Below, one piece after another: positions 20,848-30,280 of a DNA stretch of 64,000 bases. The stretch spans positions 1 through 64,000 of the forward strand of contig NZ_RCBY01000011.1 of assembly GCF_003838195.1 (NCBI RefSeq). Reading direction: 5' to 3'. The position numbers were made by a program, and so were the translations under genes. The notes under the pieces are model-generated. The model was given only the letters and a program-made list of their open reading frames with translations, searched no databases and was not told where the DNA came from. Numbering within the stretch: position 1 is the first letter of the stretch; each line of letters opens with the position of its first letter. This stretch comes from Okeania hirsuta. GTDB taxonomy: Bacteria; Cyanobacteriota; Cyanobacteriia; Cyanobacteriales; Microcoleaceae.

Positions 20848-21654
20848 ATGGGGAATATTTGTATTATTGGACCTACGGGTGCGGGAAAGACTACTTATCT
20901 AGCAGGATTAGCTTATTGGCCGGAAAAAACTCACCCAAATTTTCAAATTACAGCCATTACTAATGATGCTCAAAATTTAGCTAATAAAGCTGAAACAATT
21001 ATTCTCAATGGTGCTTCTTTAGAACCCACTATTATTGATGGAATAAAAATCAAAAGTTTCTATGATTTACCTTTGTATTCTTTTCACATAGAAATCAAGC
21101 GTTGGTGGCAACAAAAACCAGAAGAAATTAATCTAGTAGTACGAGATTATCCAGGAGAAATTTTTAATGAATTACAAACAGGTATTTTTAATCCTTTACA
21201 TCAAGAATTTCTCGATGAATGTCTAATCAAAGATAATGTCGGTTGTCTAATTTTACTCCATAAATGGGAGCCAGGAAGCGACATATTTTATAGTAATGTG
21301 ATGGAGAAATTTATTAATTTAATTGATGAGCGCGACCGCTCCCAAGATTTACGTCTAGCTATAGCAATGAGTAAATGTGAAAGAGGAGAAATTTGGCCTG
21401 GTCGTCTTGACCCAGAATTAGACATATTTAAAGTGCATTTACCAAGAACAACCAGTATTTTACAAAAACGTATTCCTCAACAAAATTTACGGTTTTATGC
21501 TATATCTACTTTTGGCGTTCTACAACGAAATGACCCCCGCCCAAATCGTACTGATGAATTAGGAAGTCCCCACTCAATTTTACGGGAACCTTTGAAATGG
21601 AAACCTTATGGCATAGTTTCACCCCTGTATTGGTTAAGTCAAGTTCAACAATGA
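20848..21654 (+). CDS. P-loop GTPase-like protein B
   Basis: 268-aa soluble protein. The Walker A motif GPTGAGKT (residues 8-15) is followed by TYLAGLAYWP. A G3-like VVRDYPGE and a G4-like MSKCERGE follow. The last 20 residues carry KWKPYGIVSPLYWL, a tail shared almost exactly with gene C (KKWRPFGLVSPIYWI). The Asp-Tyr-Pro-Gly-Glu and Ser-Lys-Cys-Glu versions of G3 and G4 differ from housekeeping GTPases but resemble the double-GTPase families predicted in bacterial conflict systems. It is 46% as long as its neighbours' combined length and has no membrane segment. Gene C starts about 310 bp downstream across two repeat copies. Start ATG 20848 lies seven codons before the P-loop. Confidence 0.72.
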   Translation: MGNICIIGPTGAGKTTYLAGLAYWPEKTHPNFQITAITNDAQNLANKAETIILNGASLEPTIIDGIKIKSFYDLPLYSFHIEIKRWWQQKPEEINLVVRDYPGEIFNELQTGIFNPLHQEFLDECLIKDNVGCLILLHKWEPGSDIFYSNVMEKFINLIDERDRSQDLRLAIAMSKCERGEIWPGRLDPELDIFKVHLPRTTSILQKRIPQQNLRFYAISTFGVLQRNDPRPNRTDELGSPHSILREPLKWKPYGIVSPLYWLSQVQQ

Positions 21655-21677
21655 ATAATGAATAATGAATAATGAAT

Positions 21678-21776
21678 AATTACCTCTCCTTGAAAAGAAC
21701 AGGATTGACTAATAATGAAAATTTTTCTTTATTATCCCCTTAAAAGGGGAGGCTTTAAACCACAACTTTTCGGTAA
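21678..21776 (+). repeat. Interspersed repeat, AATTACCTCTC...TCGGTAA family
   Basis: About 99 bp directly after the gene B stop codon (a taatgaa run links them). The internal hairpin is ccccttaaaaggggaggctt. Confidence 0.75.
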
Positions 21777-21802
21777 GAGGATTTCAACAATTAATAATGA
21801 AT

Positions 21803-21962
21803 AATTACCTCTTCTTGAAAATAAGAGGATTGACTGATAATGAAAATTTTTATTTATTATCCCCTTTTATGGGGGATTGAAACCCCTATTATACACCTTG
21901 AGAAGCTGATAGCTGACCGCTGAGGTGCTGACTGCTATTTCAAACCACAATTTTTCGGTAAA
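21803..21962 (+). repeat. Interspersed repeat, interrupted copy
   Basis: The first part (21803 to about 21877) and last part (21941-21962, caaaccacaatttttcggta) belong to the same family. A ~63-bp segment with agctgatagctgac-type repeats sits between them, indicating a later insertion. Confidence 0.7.
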
Positions 21963-21966
21963 AATA

Positions 21967-22860
21967 ATGTTTAAGTCCCTATTAAAGAACAGAATTAATG
22001 AGAATTTAAAAGAGGAAAATTGTTCTGGCATTTTACGAGTAATAGGCGATCGTGCTGCTGGTAAAACAACTTATATGGCAGCTTTAGCTAGGTGGCCAAA
22101 TGCTGATTTTTCTAGTCCTGTTGAGTTAGTTACTCCAGCAAATAAAGATGGAGAATATTTGATTCAGCAGGCACAAAATTTGATAGAGTCAGGGTTACAA
22201 ATTGAACAAACTCGTCTAGCTAATGATGTGCTAGAAATTAAGGATTATAGTTTAAGAATTACTCTCAAAGCAGAAGATAATTTGAGGCGATCAAATACTG
22301 TTTTGAATCTAGATATTAGTTGCAAAGATTATTCTGGAGAATTTTTCAGCGATGTACTTCAGCAAACAGATTCTCAATTACTTCGAGACTACTTAAATGA
22401 TTGTTTTCCAGCTACGGGAATTATGTTAATGATTGACGGTACAACTCATCGTAAAGACCTAGAATATGCCAGGGGAGTCGATCAACTTTTAGTAGCATTA
22501 GCAGGTCGAGATTTGTTTAATGAAAAACGGCGTATTGCTTTGGTTTTAACTAAGTGTGAATTAGCTGATTTATGGGTAAATAGAAATAGACCGAAGTTTT
22601 TAGCAGAGGCGCGGTTTCCTACTATTTTTAAAAGATTAGAATCTTGGCAAAATTTGGGAATGGGTAATGTGGAATATTTTACAACTTCTGCTTTTGGGGT
22701 GACAGGAAATAAGTATTATAAGCCAAATTCTCAGCAAATTTATCGGGGTCGTGGTGGGGTAGCATCAGTATTAGAAGACTCGAAAAAATGGCGACCTTTT
22801 GGCTTAGTTTCTCCTATATATTGGATTTGTACGGGTAAACGTAATTCACAATTAGATTAG
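21967..22860 (+). CDS. P-loop GTPase-like protein C
   Basis: 297-aa soluble protein. Walker A is GDRAAGKT (residues 27-34), then TYMAALARWP, nearly the same as in gene B. G3-like CKDYSGE and G4-like LTKCELADLW follow, and the C-terminus has WRPFGLVSPIYWI. Genes B and C are clear paralogues with about the same domain order, which suggests they act as a pair, as in double-GTPase systems. The longer frame beginning at 21925 is rejected because its first 14 codons are encoded by the interspersed repeat; ATG 21967 begins right after that repeat ends. The membrane protein gene follows 244 bp downstream across another repeat copy. Confidence 0.72.
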   Translation: MFKSLLKNRINENLKEENCSGILRVIGDRAAGKTTYMAALARWPNADFSSPVELVTPANKDGEYLIQQAQNLIESGLQIEQTRLANDVLEIKDYSLRITLKAEDNLRRSNTVLNLDISCKDYSGEFFSDVLQQTDSQLLRDYLNDCFPATGIMLMIDGTTHRKDLEYARGVDQLLVALAGRDLFNEKRRIALVLTKCELADLWVNRNRPKFLAEARFPTIFKRLESWQNLGMGNVEYFTTSAFGVTGNKYYKPNSQQIYRGRGGVASVLEDSKKWRPFGLVSPIYWICTGKRNSQLD

Positions 22861-22909
22861 GAAGATAGGGAATAGTTCAAGAATTAAGAATTTAGAATTA
22901 AGAATTGAG

Positions 22910-23007
22910 AATTACCTCTCCTTTAAAAGAAGAGGATTAACTTAAAGAAAAATTTTTCTTTTTATCCTTTTAAAAGAGGAGGCTTTCAACCACAATTTTT
23001 CGGTAAA
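22910..23007 (+). repeat. Interspersed repeat, AATTACCTCTC...TCGGTAAA family
   Basis: 98 bp between gene C and the membrane protein gene. It has the same hairpin core (tccttttaaaagaggaggct) and the cacaatttttcggtaaaa end. Confidence 0.75.
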
Positions 23008-23104
23008 AGGAGAAAGTTTTTTTTCACTAATTATCCGGACATCATATAAAACCTTCCTATTAAAACCTAAAATCTTCCTATTAACACCTTCCTAAAATCA
23101 GCAA

Positions 23105-25261
23105 ATGGAAACTATTGAAATTCACGAGTTCAGCACAGGTATAATTCCCGAAATATTACCAGATGGTAAATGGATTTCTCGGGGATTTAAAGTAGGGGAA
23201 TATATGAACTTAACCTTGCCCCAAGTTCCCCATTCTGTAGGAAGAGCCATTGCTAATAAAGGCTTTGAAGTTAGCAAAGATCGTCATAGTAAAGAACCTA
23301 CTTTTGTTGGGCGAGTTGTGCTGAGTATGAATGATGAAGAACCAGATTATTCAGTAGTTGCTGTAGTCACTACTGGACAAGATGAGTATGGACGTTCGAC
23401 TTCTTTTTATCGTTATTTTCTCTGCACTGGTAAAGATAATATTTGGCAAATATTAGACTGGATAAGTACTCAACAACAACAAGGTGTTAATCCGGTATTT
23501 AATCCATCTGAAACTAAAGAAGTTGGTAAACCAAATCAACATACAGTTACTACAAAATCAGAAATAAATTTACCCACAGAATGGCAAAATTGGCTGAGTA
23601 GTCAAGTTATACCTGTAATAATTCCTACTGAATTATCTGACTTACAAATTATTAATAAAATGGCTGAAATTAAAGCCAACAATCTACCTATATCATGGGC
23701 TTATAATGTTGAAGCAATTGAACGACCAGAACAATTTATTATTATTCATCCTGCTAATACTGAAGTAGAAGCAAATCTGTTACAAATACAGACAAAGATG
23801 ATGAAAAATCCCAGGAAAAATATCTCAACAAATATAGATGAAGCAGCTATAGAAACAGCAATTAAAGGATTAATTAGTGGTTCTCAAATAAAACAAGAAT
23901 GGGTAGAAAATTTAATTTTAAAATTACAGAATGGTCAAGTTACATCAAAATATTTAAACAACCTGTTTGATAATCTGGGGGCGAGTAATGCTGTAAAACA
24001 AGAAAATGCAAATGCTCAAATGGTTAGGTTATTAACTTTAAGAGCAATTTTTATTCCCGAAACTTTACCAGAATATCTGAATTGGTTAAATATTACTGGA
24101 GATGAAAAAAAAGAAGATGAGAAACAAAAAATATCTCTAAAATTACAATCTCAACTGAAAAATTATCAAAAATCATTAGATCCATTAATTGTACTAGGAA
24201 TGAATTACGCCTTCTATCAAATATTAGGAGGAAAAATATCTGTTCCTGCTTTCTGTTGGCTATTAAAAACTAAAAATAGTTTATGGTCAACCTATTCTAC
24301 TATAATCAAACAACAAGTTCGCCACGATTTAGAATATTTAGAATCTTTGGGGAACAATTTATTAAACACAAATATTGACCAAGAAATAGAGCAACTAATT
24401 TATGGAAATACTATTTGGAAAAAACTCATTTCCCACTTAAAATATCGTCGCGATCGCTGCAATTATTATCAACCTTTTGCCGAGTTATTCTCTCAACTAC
24501 CTGATTATGAGTTAGCAGCTTATTTTCATCAACTCAGTAATGGAAAAGTCCCAAAATTAATATTTACATCAGCATTTCCGAGGTTAAAGTCAATTTATGA
24601 AATTAGAGTTTTTGGGTTAAATGTTCGGCAAGAATTAACTGTTTCTGACCGAATAATTATTTCTATCAAAAAGTATGGCGTACAAGTAGCAGTAACATTT
24701 TTATTACTGCTTTCTCATGCTCTATCTTTTGTTTTAGGATATCAGGCAAGTAAGTTTAATAATGGTACTATTGCTGAACCGAAAAAAAATGAACCTTCTA
24801 CTTTTTCAGAAGAACAATTAACTGATAGTTCAACAAAAAATGTTAGTGCAATTTCCTCAGTAAAAATGGAAAAAGCACTAGAAAAATTTCCCACTACTAG
24901 CAGTGTAATTCGAGAAATAGTCCAGGAACTAGAGACAGAAATATTATCTCAAAACTCAACAGTATTTATAGCAGAAGATGCACGCTTAAAAATTATTCAA
25001 GCAATTAAGCAAATTCTAGAAATGGATATAAAACTTCAGTATGCAGGGGCAATAGAAGATGAACTTTTAGGAGAACCAGAGAAATATTTAGAAGCACAAA
25101 AACAATGGATAGAAGCAATTTATTCTTATCAGCAAAAGTTTTTTAGTAGTGGTTTTGGCTATATAGAACCAGATAAACAAACAGCAGGTAGATTAAAGTG
25201 TGATGTGGCTGATTTATTGGATATTCAATTACAACAGAGACCTCAATATTGTGAGGAGTAG
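23105..25261 (+). CDS. Large single-pass membrane protein associated with the GTPase genes
   Basis: I cannot assign this 718-aa protein to a named family with confidence. Residues 1-115 form a beta-rich globular domain with HEFSTGIIPEILPDG at the start and DEYGRSTSFYRYFLC near 98-112. The G-R-x-x-x-F-Y-R-Y-F-L-C block is reminiscent of the N-terminal domain of GTPase-associated proteins (GAP1-type) in predicted conflict systems. The middle (about 140-520) is mostly helical and polar. One hydrophobic segment spans about 524-546, and the C-terminal ~170 residues form helices with coiled-coil character. It lies downstream of three GTPase-like genes in the same direction. I infer that it anchors or senses for them at the membrane. 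Its ATG at 23105 is the only plausible start. Confidence 0.6.
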   Translation: METIEIHEFSTGIIPEILPDGKWISRGFKVGEYMNLTLPQVPHSVGRAIANKGFEVSKDRHSKEPTFVGRVVLSMNDEEPDYSVVAVVTTGQDEYGRSTSFYRYFLCTGKDNIWQILDWISTQQQQGVNPVFNPSETKEVGKPNQHTVTTKSEINLPTEWQNWLSSQVIPVIIPTELSDLQIINKMAEIKANNLPISWAYNVEAIERPEQFIIIHPANTEVEANLLQIQTKMMKNPRKNISTNIDEAAIETAIKGLISGSQIKQEWVENLILKLQNGQVTSKYLNNLFDNLGASNAVKQENANAQMVRLLTLRAIFIPETLPEYLNWLNITGDEKKEDEKQKISLKLQSQLKNYQKSLDPLIVLGMNYAFYQILGGKISVPAFCWLLKTKNSLWSTYSTIIKQQVRHDLEYLESLGNNLLNTNIDQEIEQLIYGNTIWKKLISHLKYRRDRCNYYQPFAELFSQLPDYELAAYFHQLSNGKVPKLIFTSAFPRLKSIYEIRVFGLNVRQELTVSDRIIISIKKYGVQVAVTFLLLLSHALSFVLGYQASKFNNGTIAEPKKNEPSTFSEEQLTDSSTKNVSAISSVKMEKALEKFPTTSSVIREIVQELETEILSQNSTVFIAEDARLKIIQAIKQILEMDIKLQYAGAIEDELLGEPEKYLEAQKQWIEAIYSYQQKFFSSGFGYIEPDKQTAGRLKCDVADLLDIQLQQRPQYCEE

Positions 25262-25550
25262 TAGGGGCGTTAACGATAGTTATGCGAAGCTAACGGCGTT
25301 TGCCCTTAGAGGAAGGAAGAGAATTTAGAAAGATTTGGAAATGACGCTCAGATGAAACATTTTTTTCTACTGAATTAAACTGAATTAAGCGGAATTCCAT
25401 AAATTCTAAAAATTCAACTTTTTTTCTGTTTTTTATGATCTGGAATTATATCATGTCCAGACAATTAACGATCAAAAAAACTTTCTCCTTTCCCACCTCT
25501 TCCTTCTTGCTTCTTTCTTCCCTCCTGACTCCTGACTCCTAAGAAATACT

Positions 25551-25940
25551 CTAGCTCATCAATGGACTACCATGATGATGAATCAGATACCAATTTCCAC
25601 CCATCCGCTCAAAAATATTTGTTGCTATACACTGAGCTTTACTTTTCCTACCTCCAATCACTTGCATCAAATTTTCAATCAAAATAACATAACCAATATC
25701 TCCATTAATTTCTATTGTCACAATATCAAGATCTATTTCCATATAATTAGTATTTTTAAATATTAAATCCCAGGAATTCCGAATATTTTCAAAACCACGA
25801 ATGGCATTACGACCTGGATGAATACAAACTGTGTCAATACCCTTGGACAAAATAGAACTGATAGTTTCGATGTCCCGTTTTTCAAAAGCTCGATAAAAGG
25901 CTTGATTTGCTGTTAATATTGCTTGCTTTTCGTCAGTCAT
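25551..25940 (-). CDS. SnoaL-like / NTF2-fold protein
   Basis: The 129-aa protein has the cone-shaped alpha+beta fold signature of the SnoaL-like (DUF4440-related) group: an N-terminal helix (AILTANQAFYRAFEKRDIE), a short VCIHPGR motif, a GFENIRNSWD helix and the C-terminal NWYLIHHHGSP strand. Family members are ligand-binding or small enzymes of very varied function, so no reaction is claimed. The gene is divergent from the DUF1499 gene, with 89 bp between their starts. The region beyond its stop holds cctgactcctgactc repeats. Confidence 0.82.
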   Translation of the reverse strand: MTDEKQAILTANQAFYRAFEKRDIETISSILSKGIDTVCIHPGRNAIRGFENIRNSWDLIFKNTNYMEIDLDIVTIEINGDIGYVILIENLMQVIGGRKSKAQCIATNIFERMGGNWYLIHHHGSPLMS

Positions 25941-26029
25941 AAAATTTTTAGTTTAGATATAGAATAATTGTTATTATCTAACGATAGAATCATATTAACC
26001 AGTTCAATCAAATTATTCTCCGATAGACC

Positions 26030-26569
26030 ATGGAAACAACAGAAAAAAAATCTCCTAATATATTTTTGAAAATGTTATACATTACCCTCTTTTTGTTAGT
26101 AACAGTTGCCATTGTTGTCGGAGTTAATGCCACCTCTGACAAACTAAATTTATTTGCTGGCACCAGACCCAATAATCTAGGCGTATATTCTGGACGACTA
26201 GCACCTTGTCCCAATAGTCCAAACTGTGTCAGTAGTTACAGTCAAGATGCAGAACATGGTATAGTCTCTCTTAGCTATGACTCTAATAATCCAGAAACAG
26301 CGATCGCTAACCTCAAACAAATAATTGCATCTATGTCTCGGACAAATATTGTTAAGGAGGATAAAAATTACTTGTATGCTGAGTTTACAAGTAAGATAAT
26401 GGGATTTGTAGATGATGTAGAATTTTATGTAGATGAAGAAGCTAATGCTATTCAACTACGTTCAGCTTCCCGTCTAGGAGAATCAGATTTAGGTGTTAAC
26501 CGCGAACGAGTCGAAACTATTCGGACAAAATGGAACCAACTAAAAACAAGTAATACCATGTCCAGTTGA
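26030..26569 (+). CDS. DUF1499 family membrane-anchored protein
   Basis: 179 aa. One hydrophobic segment (about residues 14-36) looks like an uncleaved signal anchor. The rest matches DUF1499: the LAPCPNSPNCVSS motif near residue 60, then AEFTSKIMGFVDDVEF and a C-terminal SASRLGESDLGVNRERVE block. The function of DUF1499 is unknown. In cyanobacteria these proteins face the periplasm or thylakoid lumen, which is an inference here. Divergent from the SnoaL-like gene; a 7-bp tandem run follows its stop. Confidence 0.9.
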   Translation: METTEKKSPNIFLKMLYITLFLLVTVAIVVGVNATSDKLNLFAGTRPNNLGVYSGRLAPCPNSPNCVSSYSQDAEHGIVSLSYDSNNPETAIANLKQIIASMSRTNIVKEDKNYLYAEFTSKIMGFVDDVEFYVDEEANAIQLRSASRLGESDLGVNRERVETIRTKWNQLKTSNTMSS

Positions 26570-26585
26570 ATAGTTATAAATAATA

Positions 26586-26637
<52 letters not shown>

Positions 26638-26817
26638 AAGAAAGAGTAGTAGAAGGAGAAAGTTTTTTGTTCGCGCTCTTACCCGGACACGATATCATAG
26701 CTCAAATCACCAACGCCAAATACTCCCCCACTCCCTTCCGTATCCGTGTATCCGTGCCATAATCAGTGTGATCCACTCCCTCACTCCCTGTTCCCTTTCA
26801 CCAAAGGAATATTCACC

Positions 26818-27414
26818 ATGACAACAACCTCAAGCTATACAAACACGATCAACCCAACTGAAACAACTTTCCCCCAGTTAGGTGCATTTTTACAAGCACA
26901 TAATGAAATCGAATACATTCTACCACCCTTAGTTGGAATCATAATTACCAATAGATTTAAACTACGGGGTGCTACTGCACTTATAGTCAACCTTACAGTT
27001 GCAGGTTTTGTGCGCCAAATAATTGAACAACTAAAAGAACAAACAGTAACTATACCTGTAATTGATACTGAGCAAACAACTATTCCTCAACCAGTGACAA
27101 CCGTTGCTAGTGATGATTCACAAACATACACCATCGTGCATTCAGTACCCGGTCGCATCCGACTGCGAATACCAAAAGTAGCATCTGACCCAAATTATGT
27201 CAGACGTTTAGAACAACTTTTAACAGCAGACTCCCATGTATTAGGAGTGCGGATAAATACAGCAGCAGCTTCAGTTGCCATCCAGTATCAAGCTGATGGA
27301 ATGTCAGAATGGGAACTAGGAATGCTATTGATGAATATCATTCAAGAAGCTGAACCTGATGAAGAGGAAATACCCCAACCAGAAGCAAATTCAGAGTCCC
27401 CAGAAACGCCATAA
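26818..27414 (+). CDS. HMA2-domain protein
   Basis: 198 aa from ATG 26818. The upstream extension to 26746 is rejected because ATG 26818 has an AAAGGA site before it and the extension is low-complexity. A hydrophobic helix pair lies around residues 35-65 (YILPPLVGIIITN). The C-terminal half has the HMA2-type fold: TIVHSVPGRIRLRIPKVAS, then LLTADSHVLGVRINTAAASV and YQADG. The same VxGRxRLRx module begins the P-type ATPase 620 bp downstream. It lacks the CxxC of classic metal-binding HMA domains. I infer it is an accessory subunit or regulator of that ATPase. Confidence 0.78.
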   Translation: MTTTSSYTNTINPTETTFPQLGAFLQAHNEIEYILPPLVGIIITNRFKLRGATALIVNLTVAGFVRQIIEQLKEQTVTIPVIDTEQTTIPQPVTTVASDDSQTYTIVHSVPGRIRLRIPKVASDPNYVRRLEQLLTADSHVLGVRINTAAASVAIQYQADGMSEWELGMLLMNIIQEAEPDEEEIPQPEANSESPETP

Positions 27415-28030
27415 GAAACTGATTAAGTACATTTAAGGTTTTGGAAAAAGACAATTTGACACTGACTTCCAACTTCGACCTTGATGTCATCCCCCCTCTA
27501 ATTCCCCAGTAGGTTAAATCTTTAAAATCATAGGTTGATACTTAGCGGTACTTTGATATTTTTTACAATGAAAATGCCTTCAAAGCTATTAGGGATAAGG
27601 GAAATACATCAATAGGCTAAAAATGGCTTAAACCTAGATATATCAGGAAAAAGGTTGATAAAATGTAAAATATAGACTATATAAGGGTTTGATGCTGTTC
27701 TGAACATATTTTTTGCCAAAGTATCGTTAGCTGGAACAACTCTTATAGCAGTCGAAGCAAAGGGTGCAAACATATCACTAAGACAACGCCAGATTTTTCC
27801 AACTTAAGTTTTTCCTTCTTCCTTCAGCTATACCAATAATATTACCGAATAATTAATAATTAAATAATTCTGGTAAAAATACTCCCCTTTTAAGGGGAAA
27901 AAAAAGAAAATATTCCTTATATTCAATTCCGTAGCGGTTTTAACCAGAGGTAATTATCAATTATCCATTATCAATGATCAATTAATGAAGCCACATTCTC
28001 ACCCGGAACCAAGAGAAATCAACTAAAACC
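27415..28030. other. Intergenic region between HMA2 protein and P-type ATPase
   Basis: No gene is seen. A reverse-oriented variant of the interspersed AATTACCTC repeat occupies about 27840-27957, with the ccccttttaagggg hairpin. The long gap means the two genes are probably not one simple operon. Confidence 0.6.
27840..27957 (-). repeat. Interspersed repeat, variant form (reverse)
   Basis: On the minus strand it reads taattacctctggttaaaac, then cgctacggaattgaa and ccccttaaaagggg. It is the same variant as 60103-60234, where tctggttaaaaccg replaces tccttgaaaagaag. Confidence 0.7.
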
Positions 28031-30280
28031 ATGCAAACTATCAAATCACAACAATCAGGGTCAAAATCAACAGTAACAGTCAAAACTCCCACAATATCAT
28101 TAGTTCATGGCATTCCCGGAAGAGTCAGACTTCGCGTCATGCGCTTGAGTCTAGACAAAAACTATACTGACAATGTACAAACATTATTAGAATCAGATAT
28201 CCACGTCAAACAAACTCGCATTAACCAAGCAGCAAGTTCGATCGCCATTAATTATCAGACCAAAGGCAAATCAGAAGCAGAAATACTAGACCATCTTATA
28301 TCTCTAATAGAAAACGTCAATCGCTCTACCGTAACAGTTGTCAAAAAAAAAGTTAACTCCCAAACACCACCAGAAACAGAAGACGAAAATGAAGGAGAAT
28401 GGTCAAGTTTAGTAATACCAGGTCTAGCAACCCTCTTAGCTTTCCTCGGCGGACCATTAAAATTACCAATTTCCCCACAACTGAGTTTTAGCGCCTTGGC
28501 CATTGCCGCCTTCCCAGTTGTCAAACGAGCGTTCCAGAGCTTATTAATCGAACATTGCCTGAATATAGACTGTCTCGACTTCCTCTCCCTAACCCTCGGT
28601 GCCATCCAAGGCAAAGTATTAACCCCCGCATTAGTATTAACTCTCCACGAATTGGGGGATGTGATACGCGAACAAACAGCCAGATCCACCGAACACCAAA
28701 CTTCAGACCTATTAGACACCATCGGACGTTTTGCCTGGGTAGAAAGAGATGGAGAAGAACAACAAATACCAAGCGACCAAGTCAAACGAGGCGATACAGT
28801 CATAGTTTACCCAGGAGAACAAATACCAGTAGATGGAGAAGTCTTGCAAGGTGAAGCAGTCATTGACCAACAGCAACTCACCGGGGAGTCAATGCCAGTA
28901 GTAGGAAAATCAGGTATATTAGTCTATGCTTCGACTTTAGTACGTTCCGGTCAAATTTATATTCGAGCAGAAAGAGTCGGCAAACAAACTCGCGCTGCTG
29001 CTAGTATCGAACTATTACAAAAAGCTCCAGTACATGACACCAGAATGGCAAACTATGCCTCTCAAATGGCAGACAAATTAATTTTGCCGTCGTTGATATT
29101 AGCTGGCATTGTCTTAGCCACAACTCGCGACCCCAGTAGAGCTGCATCTATTCTCACCCTAGACTTTGTCACAGGAATTCGAGTATCAGTCCCCACCGCA
29201 TTTTTGGGAGCGCTAAACCATACTACCAGACACGGTATTTTGGTTAGGAGTGGTCGTACTCTGGAAATGTTAGCGGAAATTGATACTATTGTTTTTGACA
29301 AAACTGGTACTTTGACTCAAGGTAATATTGCTGTGGTGGGAGTAGAAACAGTATCAGGACGAATGAGTGCTACAGAAGTTTTGGCTTTAGCAGCTTCTGC
29401 GGAACAACGTATTACTCATCCAGTGGCAGAGGCGATCGCCCGTTACGCTCAGGAACAAGGTGTGAATATTTATCCACGGGGTGAGTGGGACTATAAAGTA
29501 GGACTGGGTATTCAGGTAGATATTAATGGTCAGGATGTTTTGGTCGGCAGTGCTAAATTTTTGACTCAAGCAGGAGTAGATTTGGACTGCTTCTATGAAA
29601 ATCATCCTTGTTTTCAGGAAAGTTGCGCCCATCCCGACCAAGAATGCCCAGTTTCTGAGTGGTTATCTTTGATTTATGTGGCCTGCAATGGCGAGTTTCA
29701 GGGGGCAATTCAATATAAAGACCCAGTGCGTCCGGAAAGTATGCCTCTGATTATGAGATTGCAACAAGAGTATGGTATGGAAGTACATTTACTGACTGGG
29801 GACAACGAAGTTAGGGCGAAGATGGTGGCCACAGAGTTGAAAATCCCAGAGTCTCAAGTTCATGCTGAGGCTTTTCCTGACCAAAAAGCTGCTATTGTTC
29901 GAGAATTGCGTCGCACCGGAAAAACTGTGGCTTTTGTGGGAGATGGGTTAAATGATTCTGTGGCTTTAGCTTATGCAGATGTGTCTGTTTCTTTTGAAAA
30001 TGGTTCGGATGTAGCGAGGGAAACAGCAGATGTGGTGTTGATGAATAATAATTTATCTAGTTTGTTGGAGGCGATCGCTATTGCCAAGCAGACTAAGCAT
30101 CTCATCGAACAAAATACTGTTATGGTAGTAGGGCCAAATTTGGTGGCTTTAGGGTTGGCCTCGACAGTGGGACTACATCCTCTCATTGCTACGGTTGTCC
30201 ACAATGGCAGTGCGATCGCTGCTGGTTTAAATAGTTTGCGTCCCCTGGTGCAGCATCAGTTAGAAAGTGGTACATATTGA
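28031..30280 (+). CDS. P1B-like P-type ATPase with HMA2 domain, lacking CPC motif
   Basis: 749-aa membrane ion pump. Residues 20-95 are an HMA2 domain (VHGIPGRVRLRV). P-type landmarks are TGES at 284-287, phosphorylated Asp423 in DKTGT, the HP pair at 463-464, and GDGLND at 637-642. The membrane helix that usually carries CPC or SPC here reads TLDFVTGIRVSVPTAFL (377-393), so the usual Cys metal ligands are absent and the transported ion cannot be predicted. An insertion between the nucleotide-binding and phosphorylation parts (about 517-552) holds five Cys (520, 527, 532, 539, 552) and two His. It may form an extra metal site. Neighbouring HMA2 and DUF5132 proteins recur with such ATPases in cyanobacteria, which supports a metal-homeostasis module. 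Confidence 0.88.
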   Translation: MQTIKSQQSGSKSTVTVKTPTISLVHGIPGRVRLRVMRLSLDKNYTDNVQTLLESDIHVKQTRINQAASSIAINYQTKGKSEAEILDHLISLIENVNRSTVTVVKKKVNSQTPPETEDENEGEWSSLVIPGLATLLAFLGGPLKLPISPQLSFSALAIAAFPVVKRAFQSLLIEHCLNIDCLDFLSLTLGAIQGKVLTPALVLTLHELGDVIREQTARSTEHQTSDLLDTIGRFAWVERDGEEQQIPSDQVKRGDTVIVYPGEQIPVDGEVLQGEAVIDQQQLTGESMPVVGKSGILVYASTLVRSGQIYIRAERVGKQTRAAASIELLQKAPVHDTRMANYASQMADKLILPSLILAGIVLATTRDPSRAASILTLDFVTGIRVSVPTAFLGALNHTTRHGILVRSGRTLEMLAEIDTIVFDKTGTLTQGNIAVVGVETVSGRMSATEVLALAASAEQRITHPVAEAIARYAQEQGVNIYPRGEWDYKVGLGIQVDINGQDVLVGSAKFLTQAGVDLDCFYENHPCFQESCAHPDQECPVSEWLSLIYVACNGEFQGAIQYKDPVRPESMPLIMRLQQEYGMEVHLLTGDNEVRAKMVATELKIPESQVHAEAFPDQKAAIVRELRRTGKTVAFVGDGLNDSVALAYADVSVSFENGSDVARETADVVLMNNNLSSLLEAIAIAKQTKHLIEQNTVMVVGPNLVALGLASTVGLHPLIATVVHNGSAIAAGLNSLRPLVQHQLESGTY

